Shown piece by piece: positions 9,160 through 18,580 of a DNA stretch of 64,000 nt. The translations under genes and the position numbers were made by a program. This DNA is from Bacillus pseudomycoides (GTDB lineage Bacteria > Bacillota > Bacilli > Bacillales > Bacillaceae_G). Location of the stretch: contig NZ_NUQE01000088.1 in the NCBI RefSeq assembly GCF_002582035.1, positions 26,997 to 90,996 on the forward strand. Reading direction: 5' to 3'. Position 1 is the first letter of the stretch. The number at the start of each line of letters is the position of its first letter. The notes below the pieces were generated by a model that was not told where the DNA came from, made no database searches, and saw only the letters and a program-made list of their open reading frames with translations.

Positions 9160-10407
9160 CTAACTCACTTGTAAGAATAACCAATTGTTATTATGGTGTA
9201 TACGTTCAATATCTGATATATTTACTTGTTTATAGGATTTAGAAGGATTTTGTATATATTGTCCATGTATATCTTGTACGTACACCATTTTTCCTGTAAA
9301 TCCTGTTACAAATCCTACTTTTCCAAATACTTTTACTTTATCTCCTAAATAGATTCCATTTACATGCGGTGTATTTTTATTATTTCGTTTTGCACTGGTA
9401 TTTTTTGTTTTTCGTCCTTTTCTTGCAGTTGCTTCATGCAGAGAACGTTTTTTCTTTCTAAATTGCTGGATGCAAAATTCACCACTTTGATGATATTCTT
9501 GTAACTGTTTCAGGTTTGTAATCGCAGTGGCGTCATTTACATGTGTTTTTGATAAACCTAACTCTTTTCGTTTCGGTGTTGTGTAACTACCATACGTAAT
9601 TTCACAATCTAAACGCTTCAGGATTTGTAAACGCAGTATATTCATAAAGGCTGTTTCTTTATATTGTTTTGGTTTCTTGAAACTGTGTTTGAGTTTCCCT
9701 TGGTGGAACTTTTGATGGCACTCTTCATGCACTGTGACAAGATTATCTGCCATATCTGAACCGCCATTGCAGCGTTCGATAATATGATGCGTATGCAAAA
9801 TGCCACCTTTCTTTTTACAAATTTGACACGTATAATTGTCTCTTGCGAATACATAATATCTCGCATTCCAAAAGCCAAAAGCATCTCCTTGTTGGTATTC
9901 TATTCCTTGTATATCGGGATTTTTTAGCTTTTGTGCATCAAATTTTCCTACTTCGACAATTACTTTTGGTGAAGGTAAAAGTGACTTAAATGTTTCAATC
10001 CAATGAATTTGGTTATCCACTCTGCTTTGAATCGATGGCGGTAACCATCCTTCTTTCTTTTTCCGATTGAGAAAACGCGCTTTTCGGTAGCGAGTTTTGC
10101 GTTGTCTTCTACCTCTGCGTAATGTAGCTCTTAGTGTAAGATTTTCTTTGACGTCCTGACGTAATTCAATGGTTCCTTTTGCTAGCACTTTGTTTTCAGT
10201 GGTAATCGCAATGCCGATATACTTTGCTCCGCTGTCAACACCGATTGTGACGGGTTGCATTGTTTCACCTGTGGCATATAGAAGTTGAATGGTAAACGGA
10301 GTATATCCAATAATCGTTGCTTTTCCTTGTTTGAGAAGAAGCCGTGCCTTGCGATTGCTGCAAGGCATGAGCGGTTCTCCGCGTAAATTCTTGACAAATA
10401 CACGCAT
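9160..10407 (-). CDS. iscB: IscB RNA-guided nuclease (HNH/RuvC, Cas9 ancestor family)
   Basis: A 415-residue protein with the full IscB layout. There is an N-terminal PLMP motif (residues 12-15) and RuvC-I with Asp58 (IGVDSGAKYIGIAI). An Arg-rich bridge helix spans about 92-115, and RuvC-II holds Glu152 (VIVEVGKFD). The HNH domain has CxxC at 194-197, HTHHII at 205-210 and a C..H pair near 230-234. RuvC-III reads HVNDATAI with His290 and Asp293. All catalytic positions appear intact. IscB uses an omega-RNA encoded just upstream to cut DNA and is thought to help IS200/IS605 elements persist. AGGAGGG precedes the ATG. Confidence 0.93.
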   Translation of the reverse strand: MRVFVKNLRGEPLMPCSNRKARLLLKQGKATIIGYTPFTIQLLYATGETMQPVTIGVDSGAKYIGIAITTENKVLAKGTIELRQDVKENLTLRATLRRGRRQRKTRYRKARFLNRKKKEGWLPPSIQSRVDNQIHWIETFKSLLPSPKVIVEVGKFDAQKLKNPDIQGIEYQQGDAFGFWNARYYVFARDNYTCQICKKKGGILHTHHIIERCNGGSDMADNLVTVHEECHQKFHQGKLKHSFKKPKQYKETAFMNILRLQILKRLDCEITYGSYTTPKRKELGLSKTHVNDATAITNLKQLQEYHQSGEFCIQQFRKKKRSLHEATARKGRKTKNTSAKRNNKNTPHVNGIYLGDKVKVFGKVGFVTGFTGKMVYVQDIHGQYIQNPSKSYKQVNISDIERIHHNNNWLFLQVS

Positions 10408-10664
10408 GTTTTGTCCCTCCTAAGAGTTTGTTTCCCTTCGCCAATGTTTGTAAGTGTTAGCAACTTCTTGTACAAGAAGGCATGTGGTTGACCGTTCCTT
10501 CCCAATCAGAACTGTTACAGAGCCACCATAGAGCCAAGAACTAGGGAATCATTCTTGTGTATGCAACCTACGAACGGAGTCCACGAAGGACCGAGGCTAG
10601 ACAACTAGGGCTTTTTTCAAGGCCCCCACTTCAAAACGTGTTAGCGTTTAAGTGGTGGGTAGTT
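10408..10664 (-). ncRNA. Predicted omega-RNA (guide scaffold) of IscB
   Basis: About 255 non-coding bases immediately upstream of iscB on the same strand, where IscB families encode omega-RNA. It contains several self-complementary segments (for example CTTCTTGTACAAGAAG near 10470) and runs into the iscB ribosome site. By analogy, the guide would be the 15-20 bases just outside the left end, about 10661-10680. Position and structure are inferred; the RNA ends cannot be read from sequence. Confidence 0.7.
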
Positions 10665-10675
10665 GACACATATAG

Positions 10676-11269
10676 TCACAATAATTTTGAAAACCAACAT
10701 TTTGAGCTTTTTGTCGACAATACACTTTCTTGAACAAGAGTCATCGCTTTTTTTCTAACAGTACGCTCAGAATCTTGAAAATACACCTGCATGTCGCTTA
10801 ACGGCTTTTCTTCGCCTTCCCACATTATTGTTAAATCCCCTGTAATCTCGAAATACTTTGTTACTAACTCATCTTCTTCAATTTCTAAATCTATATTTTT
10901 CTCATTGAACAAACTAATCGCATTTTCTACTTTTTTATTAAGTAAACCGAAATATTCAGGATCTAACTGCAAACGAGATGGAGATTCATAGTATTTATTG
11001 TCTAGTAAACTTTTGTAACGTTTCACTAATGGCTGTACATGCTTTTGATCAAAGTCGAAAGCTTCTTTCGTTTGTTGATTATGAGTGTTGCATTGAAATT
11101 GAATATAATGTTGTTTAAGCTGTTCATCTATTTCATCTAATAGTCTAGACTGACACTTCAACCAATCTTCAAGTTCCTCACTACTTTGAATCTCTGTTTG
11201 TAATAGATCTTCAAATTGGGCTTGTAACGCTTCTAAATCACTAACGACGAAATATTCAGTATTATACAT
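10676..11269 (-). pseudogene. Truncated M3-family oligoendopeptidase (PepF-like), N-terminal part
   Basis: 197 codons that end just short of the IscB element. The segment TGDLTIMWEGEEKPLSDMQ followed by DSERTVRKKAMTLVQE matches the region before the catalytic domain of PepF-type oligoendopeptidases, which are usually 560-600 residues. The HExxH catalytic domain is missing. The sequence beyond the far end of the IscB element does not continue the gene, so the rest was deleted rather than only interrupted. The start ATG at 11269 follows the neighbouring gene by 15 bases, suggesting a former operon. Confidence 0.8.
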
Positions 11270-11284
11270 TTACAAGACGCCCTT

Positions 11285-11533
11285 TCATACAATATTCTTC
11301 GCAACAAGTTTCAAATGCTCGGCAGGAATAATTTGTTTCACTGTTTCCTGCAAATCCTCTGCCATCACTTCTTCAATATGTTCTAAGGCTACTTCTAATA
11401 TACTGCACTCCATTGTTTCAATATTAAGTAGAGAATAATGATCATTTTTCTTAATCACTAAATATCTATGATTTTCTGTCACTAGCAAAGCACCCAACTG
11501 AATTCCTAATCCTCTGTTATCTTCAAACTTCAT
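11285..11533 (-). CDS. Small conserved hypothetical protein
   Basis: 82 residues, cytosolic, acidic, with no recognised motif. AAGGGGGAATATGT precedes the ATG. It lies 15 bases upstream of the truncated M3 peptidase gene and was probably co-transcribed with it. The function is unknown. Confidence 0.65.
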   Translation of the reverse strand: MKFEDNRGLGIQLGALLVTENHRYLVIKKNDHYSLLNIETMECSILEVALEHIEEVMAEDLQETVKQIIPAEHLKLVAKNIV

Positions 11534-11824
11534 ACATATTCCCCCTTATCTAAATAGAATTTTACAATAAAAGGATATGAGAAGATACAAAAATATACAG
11601 CTCACATATTGGGGTTACTCTATAGTCTCTTTAAAACAAATAACTATACATCATTAATTGGCAATGAAAGGGCATTTTCTTATATATAAATGACTAGAAA
11701 TTTGCTTAATAAGAAAATTAACAATATCACAGTTATAAATCTTCATACCAGGCATATCTGTTAAACTCTCTTTTATTTTCTAAAAAAAATAACTTGTTAA
11801 CTTTTGCTACTGGTCAATTACTCA
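11534..11824. other. Intergenic, nothing recognised
   Basis: About 290 AT-rich bases between the murB terminator and the small gene at 11285. No coding signal was seen. Confidence 0.4.
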
Positions 11825-11855
11825 AAATAAAAAACACCTCTCATTTCGAGAGGTG
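11825..11855 (-). terminator. Rho-independent terminator of murB
   Basis: Stem CACCTCTC / GAGAGGTG around a short loop, followed on the minus strand by a run of T, ten bases after the murB stop. Confidence 0.85.
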
Positions 11856-11865
11856 CTGCTTACCA

Positions 11866-12780
11866 TTAAGATACTAAATCTTCTCCAATAATTTTTACTT
11901 CTGTTTCTAATTCTACGTTAAATTTAGATTTTACCGTTTCTTGCACATATCGGATAAGTTTTACATAATCACTCGCTGTACCTTCACCTACATTCACCAT
12001 AAATCCAGCATGCTTAGTAGATACTTGGACATCTCCTATTTGTTTGCCTTGCAACCCGCTATCTTGAATTAACTTACCAGCAAACATACCTGGAGGACGT
12101 TTAAAAACACTGCCACAAGAAGGATATTCTAACGGTTGTTTTGATTCACGCAAAAATGTCAATTCGTCCATTTTTTCTTTGATTTTATTGTAATCACCTT
12201 CTTGTAAAGCAAATGTCGCTTCTAACACAAGGTATCCTTCTCTAGAAATGGAACTGTTTCTGTATTCTAATTCTAAATCATTTTTATTCAAATTAAGAAT
12301 TTCGCCATCTCTAGTTAGAACTAACACACTTTCAATAACATGTGATACTTCGCCACCATATGCTCCTGCATTCATGTATACTGCTCCGCCAACTGTTCCT
12401 GGAATTCCACAAGCAAATTCTAATCCAGTTAGATGATTTTTCAATGCAAATCTAGAAGTATCAATAATAGTTGCTCCGCTTTGAACAATGATCTTATTAT
12501 CTTTCAATGAAATATCAGTTAACTTGGTTAAATTCAGAACAATCCCTCTAATACCGCCATCCTTAATAATTAAGTTTGAACCATTACCTAAAATAGTAAA
12601 ATCAATATTATTTTTATTTGCATATTTTATTACGTCTTGTACCTCTTGATACGCAGTAGGTAAAACAAAATAATCCGCATTTCCACCCGTTTTAGTGAAA
12701 GTGTATTTTTTTAACGGTTCGTCTTTTTTAACTTTAGTATCATCTAATATATTCAATAAATCGTTGTATACTTTATCCAT
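11866..12780 (-). CDS. murB: UDP-N-acetylenolpyruvoylglucosamine reductase
   Basis: A 304-residue FAD enzyme reducing UDP-GlcNAc-enolpyruvate to UDP-MurNAc with NADPH, in peptidoglycan precursor synthesis in the cytosol. Visible family motifs include [11 protein letters not shown], the FAD-binding [34 protein letters not shown], and [11 protein letters not shown] carrying the catalytic Ser. The short form without the extra C-terminal lobe fits Gram-positive MurB. The second of two adjacent ATGs is preferred because AGAGG is correctly spaced from it. The gene is monocistronic with its own terminator. Confidence 0.95.
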   Translation of the reverse strand: MDKVYNDLLNILDDTKVKKDEPLKKYTFTKTGGNADYFVLPTAYQEVQDVIKYANKNNIDFTILGNGSNLIIKDGGIRGIVLNLTKLTDISLKDNKIIVQSGATIIDTSRFALKNHLTGLEFACGIPGTVGGAVYMNAGAYGGEVSHVIESVLVLTRDGEILNLNKNDLELEYRNSSISREGYLVLEATFALQEGDYNKIKEKMDELTFLRESKQPLEYPSCGSVFKRPPGMFAGKLIQDSGLQGKQIGDVQVSTKHAGFMVNVGEGTASDYVKLIRYVQETVKSKFNVELETEVKIIGEDLVS

Positions 12781-13092
12781 TTCCATAACCTCTTTACCTA
12801 GAATCTATCCTATCCATTATAATGCATTTCATTTCAAAAAGACTAATGTATTATTTTTAAAAAGATTCAAACAATAATTTTAACTAGACTCCACCTTTAT
12901 ATACCAAAATATGTAAAACATAAAAAACTACAATTCTTCCGTCTTTATCAACTGTAATTGTGTGAGGTTACTCTGCAATAATATTTCACGTCATCTTCTC
13001 GCATGTTTTTTTATTGTTTGTTTTAATACTTCTATGTCTGTATCTTTCTCTATTCACTATTTTGAATTTACTGCAGGTTTATAGAATAACTA
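12781..13092. other. Intergenic, AT-rich, murB promoter side
   Basis: About 310 bases upstream of murB. No gene was recognised; it presumably includes the murB promoter. Confidence 0.4.
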
Positions 13093-13242
13093 CTATTTCT
13101 TTATCCCTTCAAGTGCTTCTCTCATCATCTCAACTGGTTGCTTCGGTAACTTCAGCCTAATTAGACGATTAAGATATTGATTCATCTCCGCTAAATCTAT
13201 AAATTCCTGCCCTTTTTCTACTAAAACATAATAAGCAGTCAC
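13093..13242 (-). pseudogene. Short orphan frame, probable gene relic
   Basis: A 49-codon frame from a GTG, ending LKLPKQPVEMMREALEGIKK. It is helical and basic in character with no recognised family. The sequence just upstream (13220-13260) forms a 9-bp inverted repeat AAGCAGTCA / TGACTGCTT. Further upstream fragments in other frames (for example SLASAAVDIPTVPPELFAK near 13370) suggest remains of a larger gene. It could still be a tiny real gene. Confidence 0.35.
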
Positions 13243-13484
13243 CTTTTATATACCTCGATGACTGCTTGTTACGATTACTTACCAATTCCACACCCAAAGC
13301 CTTAAACACTGCATCCTCAGCACTCTGATAAAACGCGATTTAAGACTTAGCAAACAACTCTGGTGGAACGGTTGGAATGTCAACAGCAGCTGACGCAAGC
13401 GAATTCATAGCAATATTGCTTATAAAACTCCCCAAACAATAGAAGATCTGGCTAAAAAAGTGGCATAGACTTAACTTTCTTGTG

Positions 13485-13605
13485 TCCAAAATATTGACTC
13501 AAATCCAGTTGTTCGAGAAAGCTTTAATTTTCTAGCAAGCTGGCTAATATCAAATCCTTGTTTATAAAGCGTATGTGTTTTCGAGTACACTTCCCATTTA
13601 ACCAC
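13485..13605 (-). pseudogene. Possible IS21-like IstA N-terminal relic
   Basis: The minus strand reads KWEVYSKTHTLYKQGFDISQ followed by LARKLKLSRTT, a helix-turn-helix pattern resembling the start of IS21-family IstA proteins. It is then disrupted. The matching region is short, so this identification is tentative. Confidence 0.4.
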
Positions 13606-13615
13606 CCTTCAATCC

Positions 13616-13666
13616 CCCATCACATTTTTGTTGTCTCTATCATATGTGATGGGTCTTTTTTTTTTG
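13616..13666 (+). terminator. Orphan plus-strand terminator
   Basis: Stem CCCATCACAT / ATGTGATGGG followed by TCTTTTTTTTTTT. No plus-strand gene lies upstream, so it probably survives from a lost gene. Confidence 0.7.
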
Positions 13667-13807
13667 AAAAGAAGTGTTCAGTTTTATTTAGCACGAATTG
13701 TCTACTTTAGTTTAACTGTTATAAAAACCTTCTTAAACATTAAATATCCTCCTCATCTGTTTATTACTTAAGTAATTACACCTACACTCTCTCTGGCCAA
13801 TAAAAAA

Positions 13808-13875
13808 AGCGTTCTCTTAGAACTATGATTAATAAAGAGAAATCTCTTTATTAATCATGGTTCCAAAAGAACGCT
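13808..13875 (-). terminator. Long hairpin terminator of the GW-C39 gene
   Basis: Inverted repeat of about 33 bases per arm (AGCGTTCTCTTAGAACTATG... against its near-perfect complement), followed on the minus strand by TTTTTTT. It lies 150 bases after the stop of the gene at 14025. Confidence 0.7.
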
Positions 13876-14024
13876 GTTATTAACAGTTAATTAACAATAA
13901 AATGAAAGTGTACACACTTATTATAAAACCATACTTTATAGTTAGCAATTTTACTCATTAAAAGAGTTTAAAAACCATATAAATTTACTAGTAGAGTTAT
14001 TCTTTACACTCTACATAATACTTT

Positions 14025-16382
14025 TTAATATGAAATTGCTCGTCTATTTTGAGTAGACCAATTGTTATAAAAGTCAGACCAATACATAGTAGCGTTTTTC
14101 TCACCAGTCCAAGGATCATTATAATAAACATTTTTATCATCATACCCTACAAGCGTAATAGCATGAACTGTAAAACCATGCATTGTCATCCAAACTACCA
14201 CAGGTTTTCCATCATCTAATGGTCTTTTTATATCTTTCCCAGTTAAATTTATTGAACTACCTGCGTATTTACGTACTAAGTCCATTAAAGCAGGTGGATA
14301 TATAGTCCAACCTCTACCAAAAGGGTTGCCTACAAAACCTTGATTTGGGTCAAAACTAGAATAAGGCATTTCATATGCAAGTTGAACCTTATCTACATTC
14401 GCACCTGCATATTGTAACATCATAGTCACAGACGTTATCTCACAACCAGATACTAAATTTCTTGATGGAATATAAGGATCACGTTGACTAATAATCGGTA
14501 CATCTAGGCGTGGGTAAGTAGTACCTTGAACTACTGCTCTACTATCTATCCAATTTAAACTACCCTTAGTACCGCTAAAAGCATACCATGTTACACCATT
14601 GTAATTTACAGATAGTTTTATTTTTAAGTTCCTATTAGAAAAATCAGAAGCAGGGCCAATATAAGATGCGTTTTGCATACCATAAGGTCTTGACCATACA
14701 GAATGCCCCTGAGAATTTGAAACATGATAAGTTTCATTCATTTCCTTTATGTCAGATGCACTAGAAATTGCTCTTGAGTCAATCCATCCCTCTTCAGTGT
14801 TACCAATTTTAAAGTTATACCAAAGTACCCCGTCTTTTTCAGTACTACGTATGATTTGTATTGATTGATTTATGTACTTTGAAGCAGGGTTAACATATTT
14901 TGCTGTACTTTCACCGTAAGGTAAAGTCCATACAGAATGACCAATAGCATCTCCGATCAGTGCAGTTCTATTCTCATTCTGTATTGTAAGATTCGCTAAT
15001 GTTCTTGCATCAACCCAACCTAGCACTTTATCTCCTAACTTAATTTTATCCCAAGTTACACCCCATTTTTTTACACTTTGTATAATTTGAACTTGTTTAT
15101 AACTATAATCACTAATAGGTGCAATCCATTTTGCTCCGTATTCTCCATATGGTACACTCCAAACACCGTCAGAAGTTTTTGTAGAACCACTTATTGTTAA
15201 GGTACTATTTTCAATTTGTACATTTTCTAAATCAGTTACAGCTTTATCACCATCTATCCAGCCAATTAACTTACCGTCTTTACTTATATGATACCAATTT
15301 GTGTTTCCTATTTTCACAGTTCTTATTACTTGTACAGTTTGATATGAATAGTCATTTGTAGAACCTAAATACTTAGCACCAACGATACCATACGGTGTTG
15401 ACCATATCCCATTACCATTTGTGTTTCCAATCATAACACTGAAATTAACAGCATTCGATTTCCCTTTATCTAATGCTTTATCGTCAATCCATCCGATAAC
15501 TTGACCGTTTAAACTAAATTTATACCATGTTGTACTTCCCGAAGTTGCTTTTTTTATTAGTTTAATATCTTGGTAAGCATATTTATCTGTTAAGTCTATA
15601 TAACTTGCACCGTTAATACCGTATGGTACAGACCATATACCGTTATTTGATGTCGCACCCATTACAGCGTTTTCATTAATATCTTGCAAGTTTGTTAAAT
15701 GAGATAGTACTTTACTATCAAGCCAACCGATTGTTTTTCCATCTACACTAAATTGATACCATACTATATTGTTTACTGTCATTTTTTGAGCCAATTGAAC
15801 TTCTTTTCCTGCATACTTATTTGTTGAATCAATATAGTTTGCACCTTGTAATCCATATGGCACAGACCAAATACCATTACCTTGTGAAAACTCAATAATT
15901 TGAATCTCTTGAACTTCTGTTGTACTAGGTTGTAAGTTAGATGATTTATTTACATCCTCTGGTGGATTAGATGGTTTGACCTGATTGCTTTGTATGTTAT
16001 TTGATCCGGCACTGTTGCCTTGTTGATTACTTGGTTTTTCATCTCTACCTTGTACATTTTCTGAGTTACTATCATTACCTTTCTGATTATCTGATTTAAT
16101 ATTACTATCTTGTGGATTTTGAGAATTATTCGATTTAACTTCATCAGTTTGTGAATTAGCTGTACTAAAATTATTATCTTGTGATTTATCTTGTAAATCA
16201 TTTGATTTAATATCGGTACCTTGTAATTTATCACTAACTTGATTATCTTGTACTTTTGTATTATTAGATTGTAGGTTTTCAGCCTTTATAAGCGTTGGTT
16301 CTGATAAAATTAAACATACCGCAGTTACTCCTATCACCGCTGCTGCGTTACTAAATACCTTTAACTTATTACTTTTACTCAT
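14025..16382 (-). CDS. Secreted GW-module protein with C-terminal C39-like peptidase domain
   Basis: 785 residues. A signal peptide (about 1-35, ending near IKAEN) is followed by a 120-residue Asn/Gln/Ser-rich linker built of short repeats (QGNxxxSNNxQ-like). Six GW/SH3-like modules of about 80 residues follow, each opening with a form of NGIWSVPYG and closing with GWID. A C39-like peptidase domain ends the protein: SGCEITSVTMMLQYAG with the candidate catalytic Cys near residue 644, the His in HAITLVGYDD near 739, then YYNDPW. GW modules bind wall teichoic or lipoteichoic acids, so the enzyme is probably held at the cell surface. Its substrate is unknown. Confidence 0.85.
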   Translation of the reverse strand: MSKSNKLKVFSNAAAVIGVTAVCLILSEPTLIKAENLQSNNTKVQDNQVSDKLQGTDIKSNDLQDKSQDNNFSTANSQTDEVKSNNSQNPQDSNIKSDNQKGNDSNSENVQGRDEKPSNQQGNSAGSNNIQSNQVKPSNPPEDVNKSSNLQPSTTEVQEIQIIEFSQGNGIWSVPYGLQGANYIDSTNKYAGKEVQLAQKMTVNNIVWYQFSVDGKTIGWLDSKVLSHLTNLQDINENAVMGATSNNGIWSVPYGINGASYIDLTDKYAYQDIKLIKKATSGSTTWYKFSLNGQVIGWIDDKALDKGKSNAVNFSVMIGNTNGNGIWSTPYGIVGAKYLGSTNDYSYQTVQVIRTVKIGNTNWYHISKDGKLIGWIDGDKAVTDLENVQIENSTLTISGSTKTSDGVWSVPYGEYGAKWIAPISDYSYKQVQIIQSVKKWGVTWDKIKLGDKVLGWVDARTLANLTIQNENRTALIGDAIGHSVWTLPYGESTAKYVNPASKYINQSIQIIRSTEKDGVLWYNFKIGNTEEGWIDSRAISSASDIKEMNETYHVSNSQGHSVWSRPYGMQNASYIGPASDFSNRNLKIKLSVNYNGVTWYAFSGTKGSLNWIDSRAVVQGTTYPRLDVPIISQRDPYIPSRNLVSGCEITSVTMMLQYAGANVDKVQLAYEMPYSSFDPNQGFVGNPFGRGWTIYPPALMDLVRKYAGSSINLTGKDIKRPLDDGKPVVVWMTMHGFTVHAITLVGYDDKNVYYNDPWTGEKNATMYWSDFYNNWSTQNRRAISY

Positions 16383-16559
16383 AATTTTTTTCTCCCATTA
16401 AATTTAAATTGTAAGTTTAATAAATTTATTGATGTTTTATTCGATTCCCTAGGTTATATTATTATTATTTTATAAATGAATAAATAAATATAAGAAGACC
16501 TTTTCTTGATAGAATTGAGTTACCCCACCACATTCATAGAAAAGAGGTATTCATATAAA

Positions 16560-16724
16560 TCAGTTTACAACAAAAATCATCGAATCACTAGTCCAAAAAC
16601 AAGATATTAAGTAATATATTGTTTTTGATTCAATACCATTTTGTTCTCCAAATTCATAGGCTGCTTCTAATCCGTTTTTTCCACCGCAACTCATTAAACC
16701 GTTCATATATGCTTCTTGTCGCCA
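16560..16724 (-). pseudogene. Orphan C-terminal gene fragment
   Basis: Within the 600-base gap upstream of the GW-C39 gene, one minus-strand frame reads EAYMNGLMSCGGKNGLEAAY then EFGEQNGIESKTIYYLISC and stops. It has no ribosome site and no family was recognised, so it looks like the tail of a deleted gene. The rest of 16383-16988 is AT-rich and contains nothing else recognisable. Confidence 0.4.
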
Positions 16725-16988
16725 TTTTTTATTGCTCCCCTACTATTAGATATTAAATAACGCTTTTAAATAATTGTTTACCTTCCTCTTCTAATCCACG
16801 TTTAAAAATTAAGAGTTATAGTTATTACAGCCCCAAAAATAATAATTAGCTATCTCATCAAAGAAGACATTATTCATTTTCCTTTCCATATAAAAATATT
16901 AAAATGATTTAAAATAGTAATATTCTTTTTATCACTTCCTACTCCTCATCAAAGACATTTACTTATAGGTTTAATCATTATATTCACC

Positions 16989-17387
16989 TTAATCATTCAT
17001 TTTCTCCAACTTTGTAACCCGTATCTTCGCTGGATAAGATTCAAGTATTTCACTATACTCTATTCTGACTTTATCACCCGTTTGTAATTCCTTTTTTATA
17101 CTTGGATTATTAAATTGCAAAATAGAGTCAGCGGGAATTCTCCATTCTAGCCTTTCTTCTAAATTTTTTCTATCGTTATCTGTTTCTATATTTTTCTCTT
17201 CAATAAAAAACACAGTATCTCCCTTAAGTAAGATATAACCATCCATCACATTAGAAACTGTATTATTATCTGTTTTCGTTGTAGACTTTTTAATTTCGTT
17301 ACTTGTATCTGTTTTCCAAACTAAAACAATTATGAAGATGACTACCCAAAATACACTCATACCAACTTTCTGTATACTTTTTGTCAT
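16989..17387 (-). CDS. DUF3221-type membrane-anchored protein
   Basis: 132 residues with one N-terminal hydrophobic segment (about 11-25, MSVFWVVIFIIVLVW) and an extracytoplasmic domain resembling DUF3221/YobA: DGYILLKGDTVFFIEE, then IRVTKLEK at the end. The start at 17387 is supported by GGAG six bases upstream; the frame is open further to 17435. The function of the family is not established. Confidence 0.65.
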   Translation of the reverse strand: MTKSIQKVGMSVFWVVIFIIVLVWKTDTSNEIKKSTTKTDNNTVSNVMDGYILLKGDTVFFIEEKNIETDNDRKNLEERLEWRIPADSILQFNNPSIKKELQTGDKVRIEYSEILESYPAKIRVTKLEKMND

Positions 17388-17449
17388 TTGCATCTCCATC
17401 ACCAAAAATGCCTTTTCTAAAAAATTCATTAACAAACAGTTGAGAAACC

Positions 17450-18154
17450 CTACGCTTTGATTTCTTTAAAAGAATGCAATAAAAATGCAACCATATATTC
17501 GCACGCTTTCTCACAAGCTAACGTCTTAAACACTCTTTGCGCTTCTACTGTTTTATCATTCGCTTGATCTGAAGCAGCTTTTAAACAAAGAAACGGCTTG
17601 CCATTCACATGACAAACGTAAGAAAATGCAGCAACTTCTTGATCTACTGCAAGCGCTCCGTAAACTGTTTGAAGCAATTCTCTCATTTCTGAACTTCGAA
17701 TACGTTGATCACCTGAAATGAATGTACCATAATGAGAGGTATAAACTAGTTGCAACTTTTTCATTTCTTTAATCAAGTATTCTGAAGGCTGAATACTTGC
17801 TGTTCTGCCCGTATATAAATCAAACGGATCCGTTCCAGTTCCGGCTCCTGTTACATCATGCTGCATAACTTTAGTGGCGACAATAATGTCACCGTTTTTC
17901 ACCTTGTTTGATAAACTTCCGCAAATTCCTGTCATAACTAGCTGCTCTGGTTGAAATTCACTGATAAGAAGCTGAACACAACTTGCACATTGGACTTTAC
18001 CGACTCCAGTTATGACAGAAATCAATTCAATCCCGTTCAGATTATGAAAATGAAATTCCCAAGCCGCTCGTTTTTCTTTCCGATAGCTTGGATAATATTT
18101 ATGCAAATACGTAAGCTCTGGTTCCCATGCTGCAACAATTGCAATTCGATTCAT
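17450..18154 (-). CDS. MTA/SAH nucleosidase-like (PNP/UDP phosphorylase family) protein
   Basis: 234 residues of the nucleoside phosphorylase/nucleosidase fold. Family signatures include TGVGKVQCASCVQ, VMTGICGSLSNKVKNGDI, VDQEVAAFSYVC in place of the usual DMEGAA nucleobase/ribose region, and LKAASDQA with the catalytic Asp. It probably cleaves the glycosidic bond of methylthioadenosine, adenosylhomocysteine or a related nucleoside. The altered DQEVAA suggests a divergent paralog of the housekeeping enzyme. It lies upstream of, and close to, the DUF3221 gene. Confidence 0.8.
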   Translation of the reverse strand: MNRIAIVAAWEPELTYLHKYYPSYRKEKRAAWEFHFHNLNGIELISVITGVGKVQCASCVQLLISEFQPEQLVMTGICGSLSNKVKNGDIIVATKVMQHDVTGAGTGTDPFDLYTGRTASIQPSEYLIKEMKKLQLVYTSHYGTFISGDQRIRSSEMRELLQTVYGALAVDQEVAAFSYVCHVNGKPFLCLKAASDQANDKTVEAQRVFKTLACEKACEYMVAFLLHSFKEIKA

Positions 18155-18580
18155 AGATAGAGGTCCTTTCCTTATATTTCTTTTCTTATATGTAGTACAT
18201 TTCTTATTACTAGCAAACCAATAGTAGTTAACGATAATATGATTATGTATTCTATTTTATGATTACAAAAAAAACACCAACAACAGTAACCCCTAATGAA
18301 TAGATGTTTTTAAAGTATTATGATGTAGGCTTTCATTTTTTATCATGCAATTTTATAAGTACCCTCGGTAATCTTTCATAAAGATTTGTGATAAATACTT
18401 ATAACACTCAATCTTTTACTTCGCTCTTTGTAACTAATACCCTTCTTTTTCCTTTTTGATAAGTGACAACCAATCTAACACTTCTTTAAAGGCGTAATAC
18501 CAAACAATTCAGTCATGATCTCCGTTGCTCTATATTCCAAATCATAGTTTAAATTGAAAGTTGAATTTTTAAAGATAAGA
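18155..18580. other. Gap with a probable immunity-gene relic
   Basis: No intact gene. Near 18490-18550 the minus strand reads EYRATEIMTELFGITPLKKC, the kind of tail seen in small immunity-like proteins, and then stops. It marks the downstream edge of the polyimmunity locus. Confidence 0.35.

Larger units (their letters stand above)
9081..10664 (-). mobile_element. IscB-type IS200/IS605-like element without a TnpA transposase
   Basis: The boundaries are inferred from IS200/IS605-style subterminal hairpins. The left end carries CCCACCACTT-AAACG paired with CGTTT-AAGTGGGGG (10623-10659). The right end has a CCCCA...TGGGG stem-loop (about 9091-9139) ending in GGGGACTTCTTTC. The only gene inside is iscB and no Y1 transposase is present, so movement would need TnpA in trans. 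There is no target duplication, as expected of this family. The exact ends are uncertain by a few bases. Confidence 0.7.

Noticed and set aside
10182-10505. 107-codon minus-strand frame overlapping the iscB start
   Set aside because: It overlaps iscB in another frame, spans the predicted omega-RNA and has no motif.
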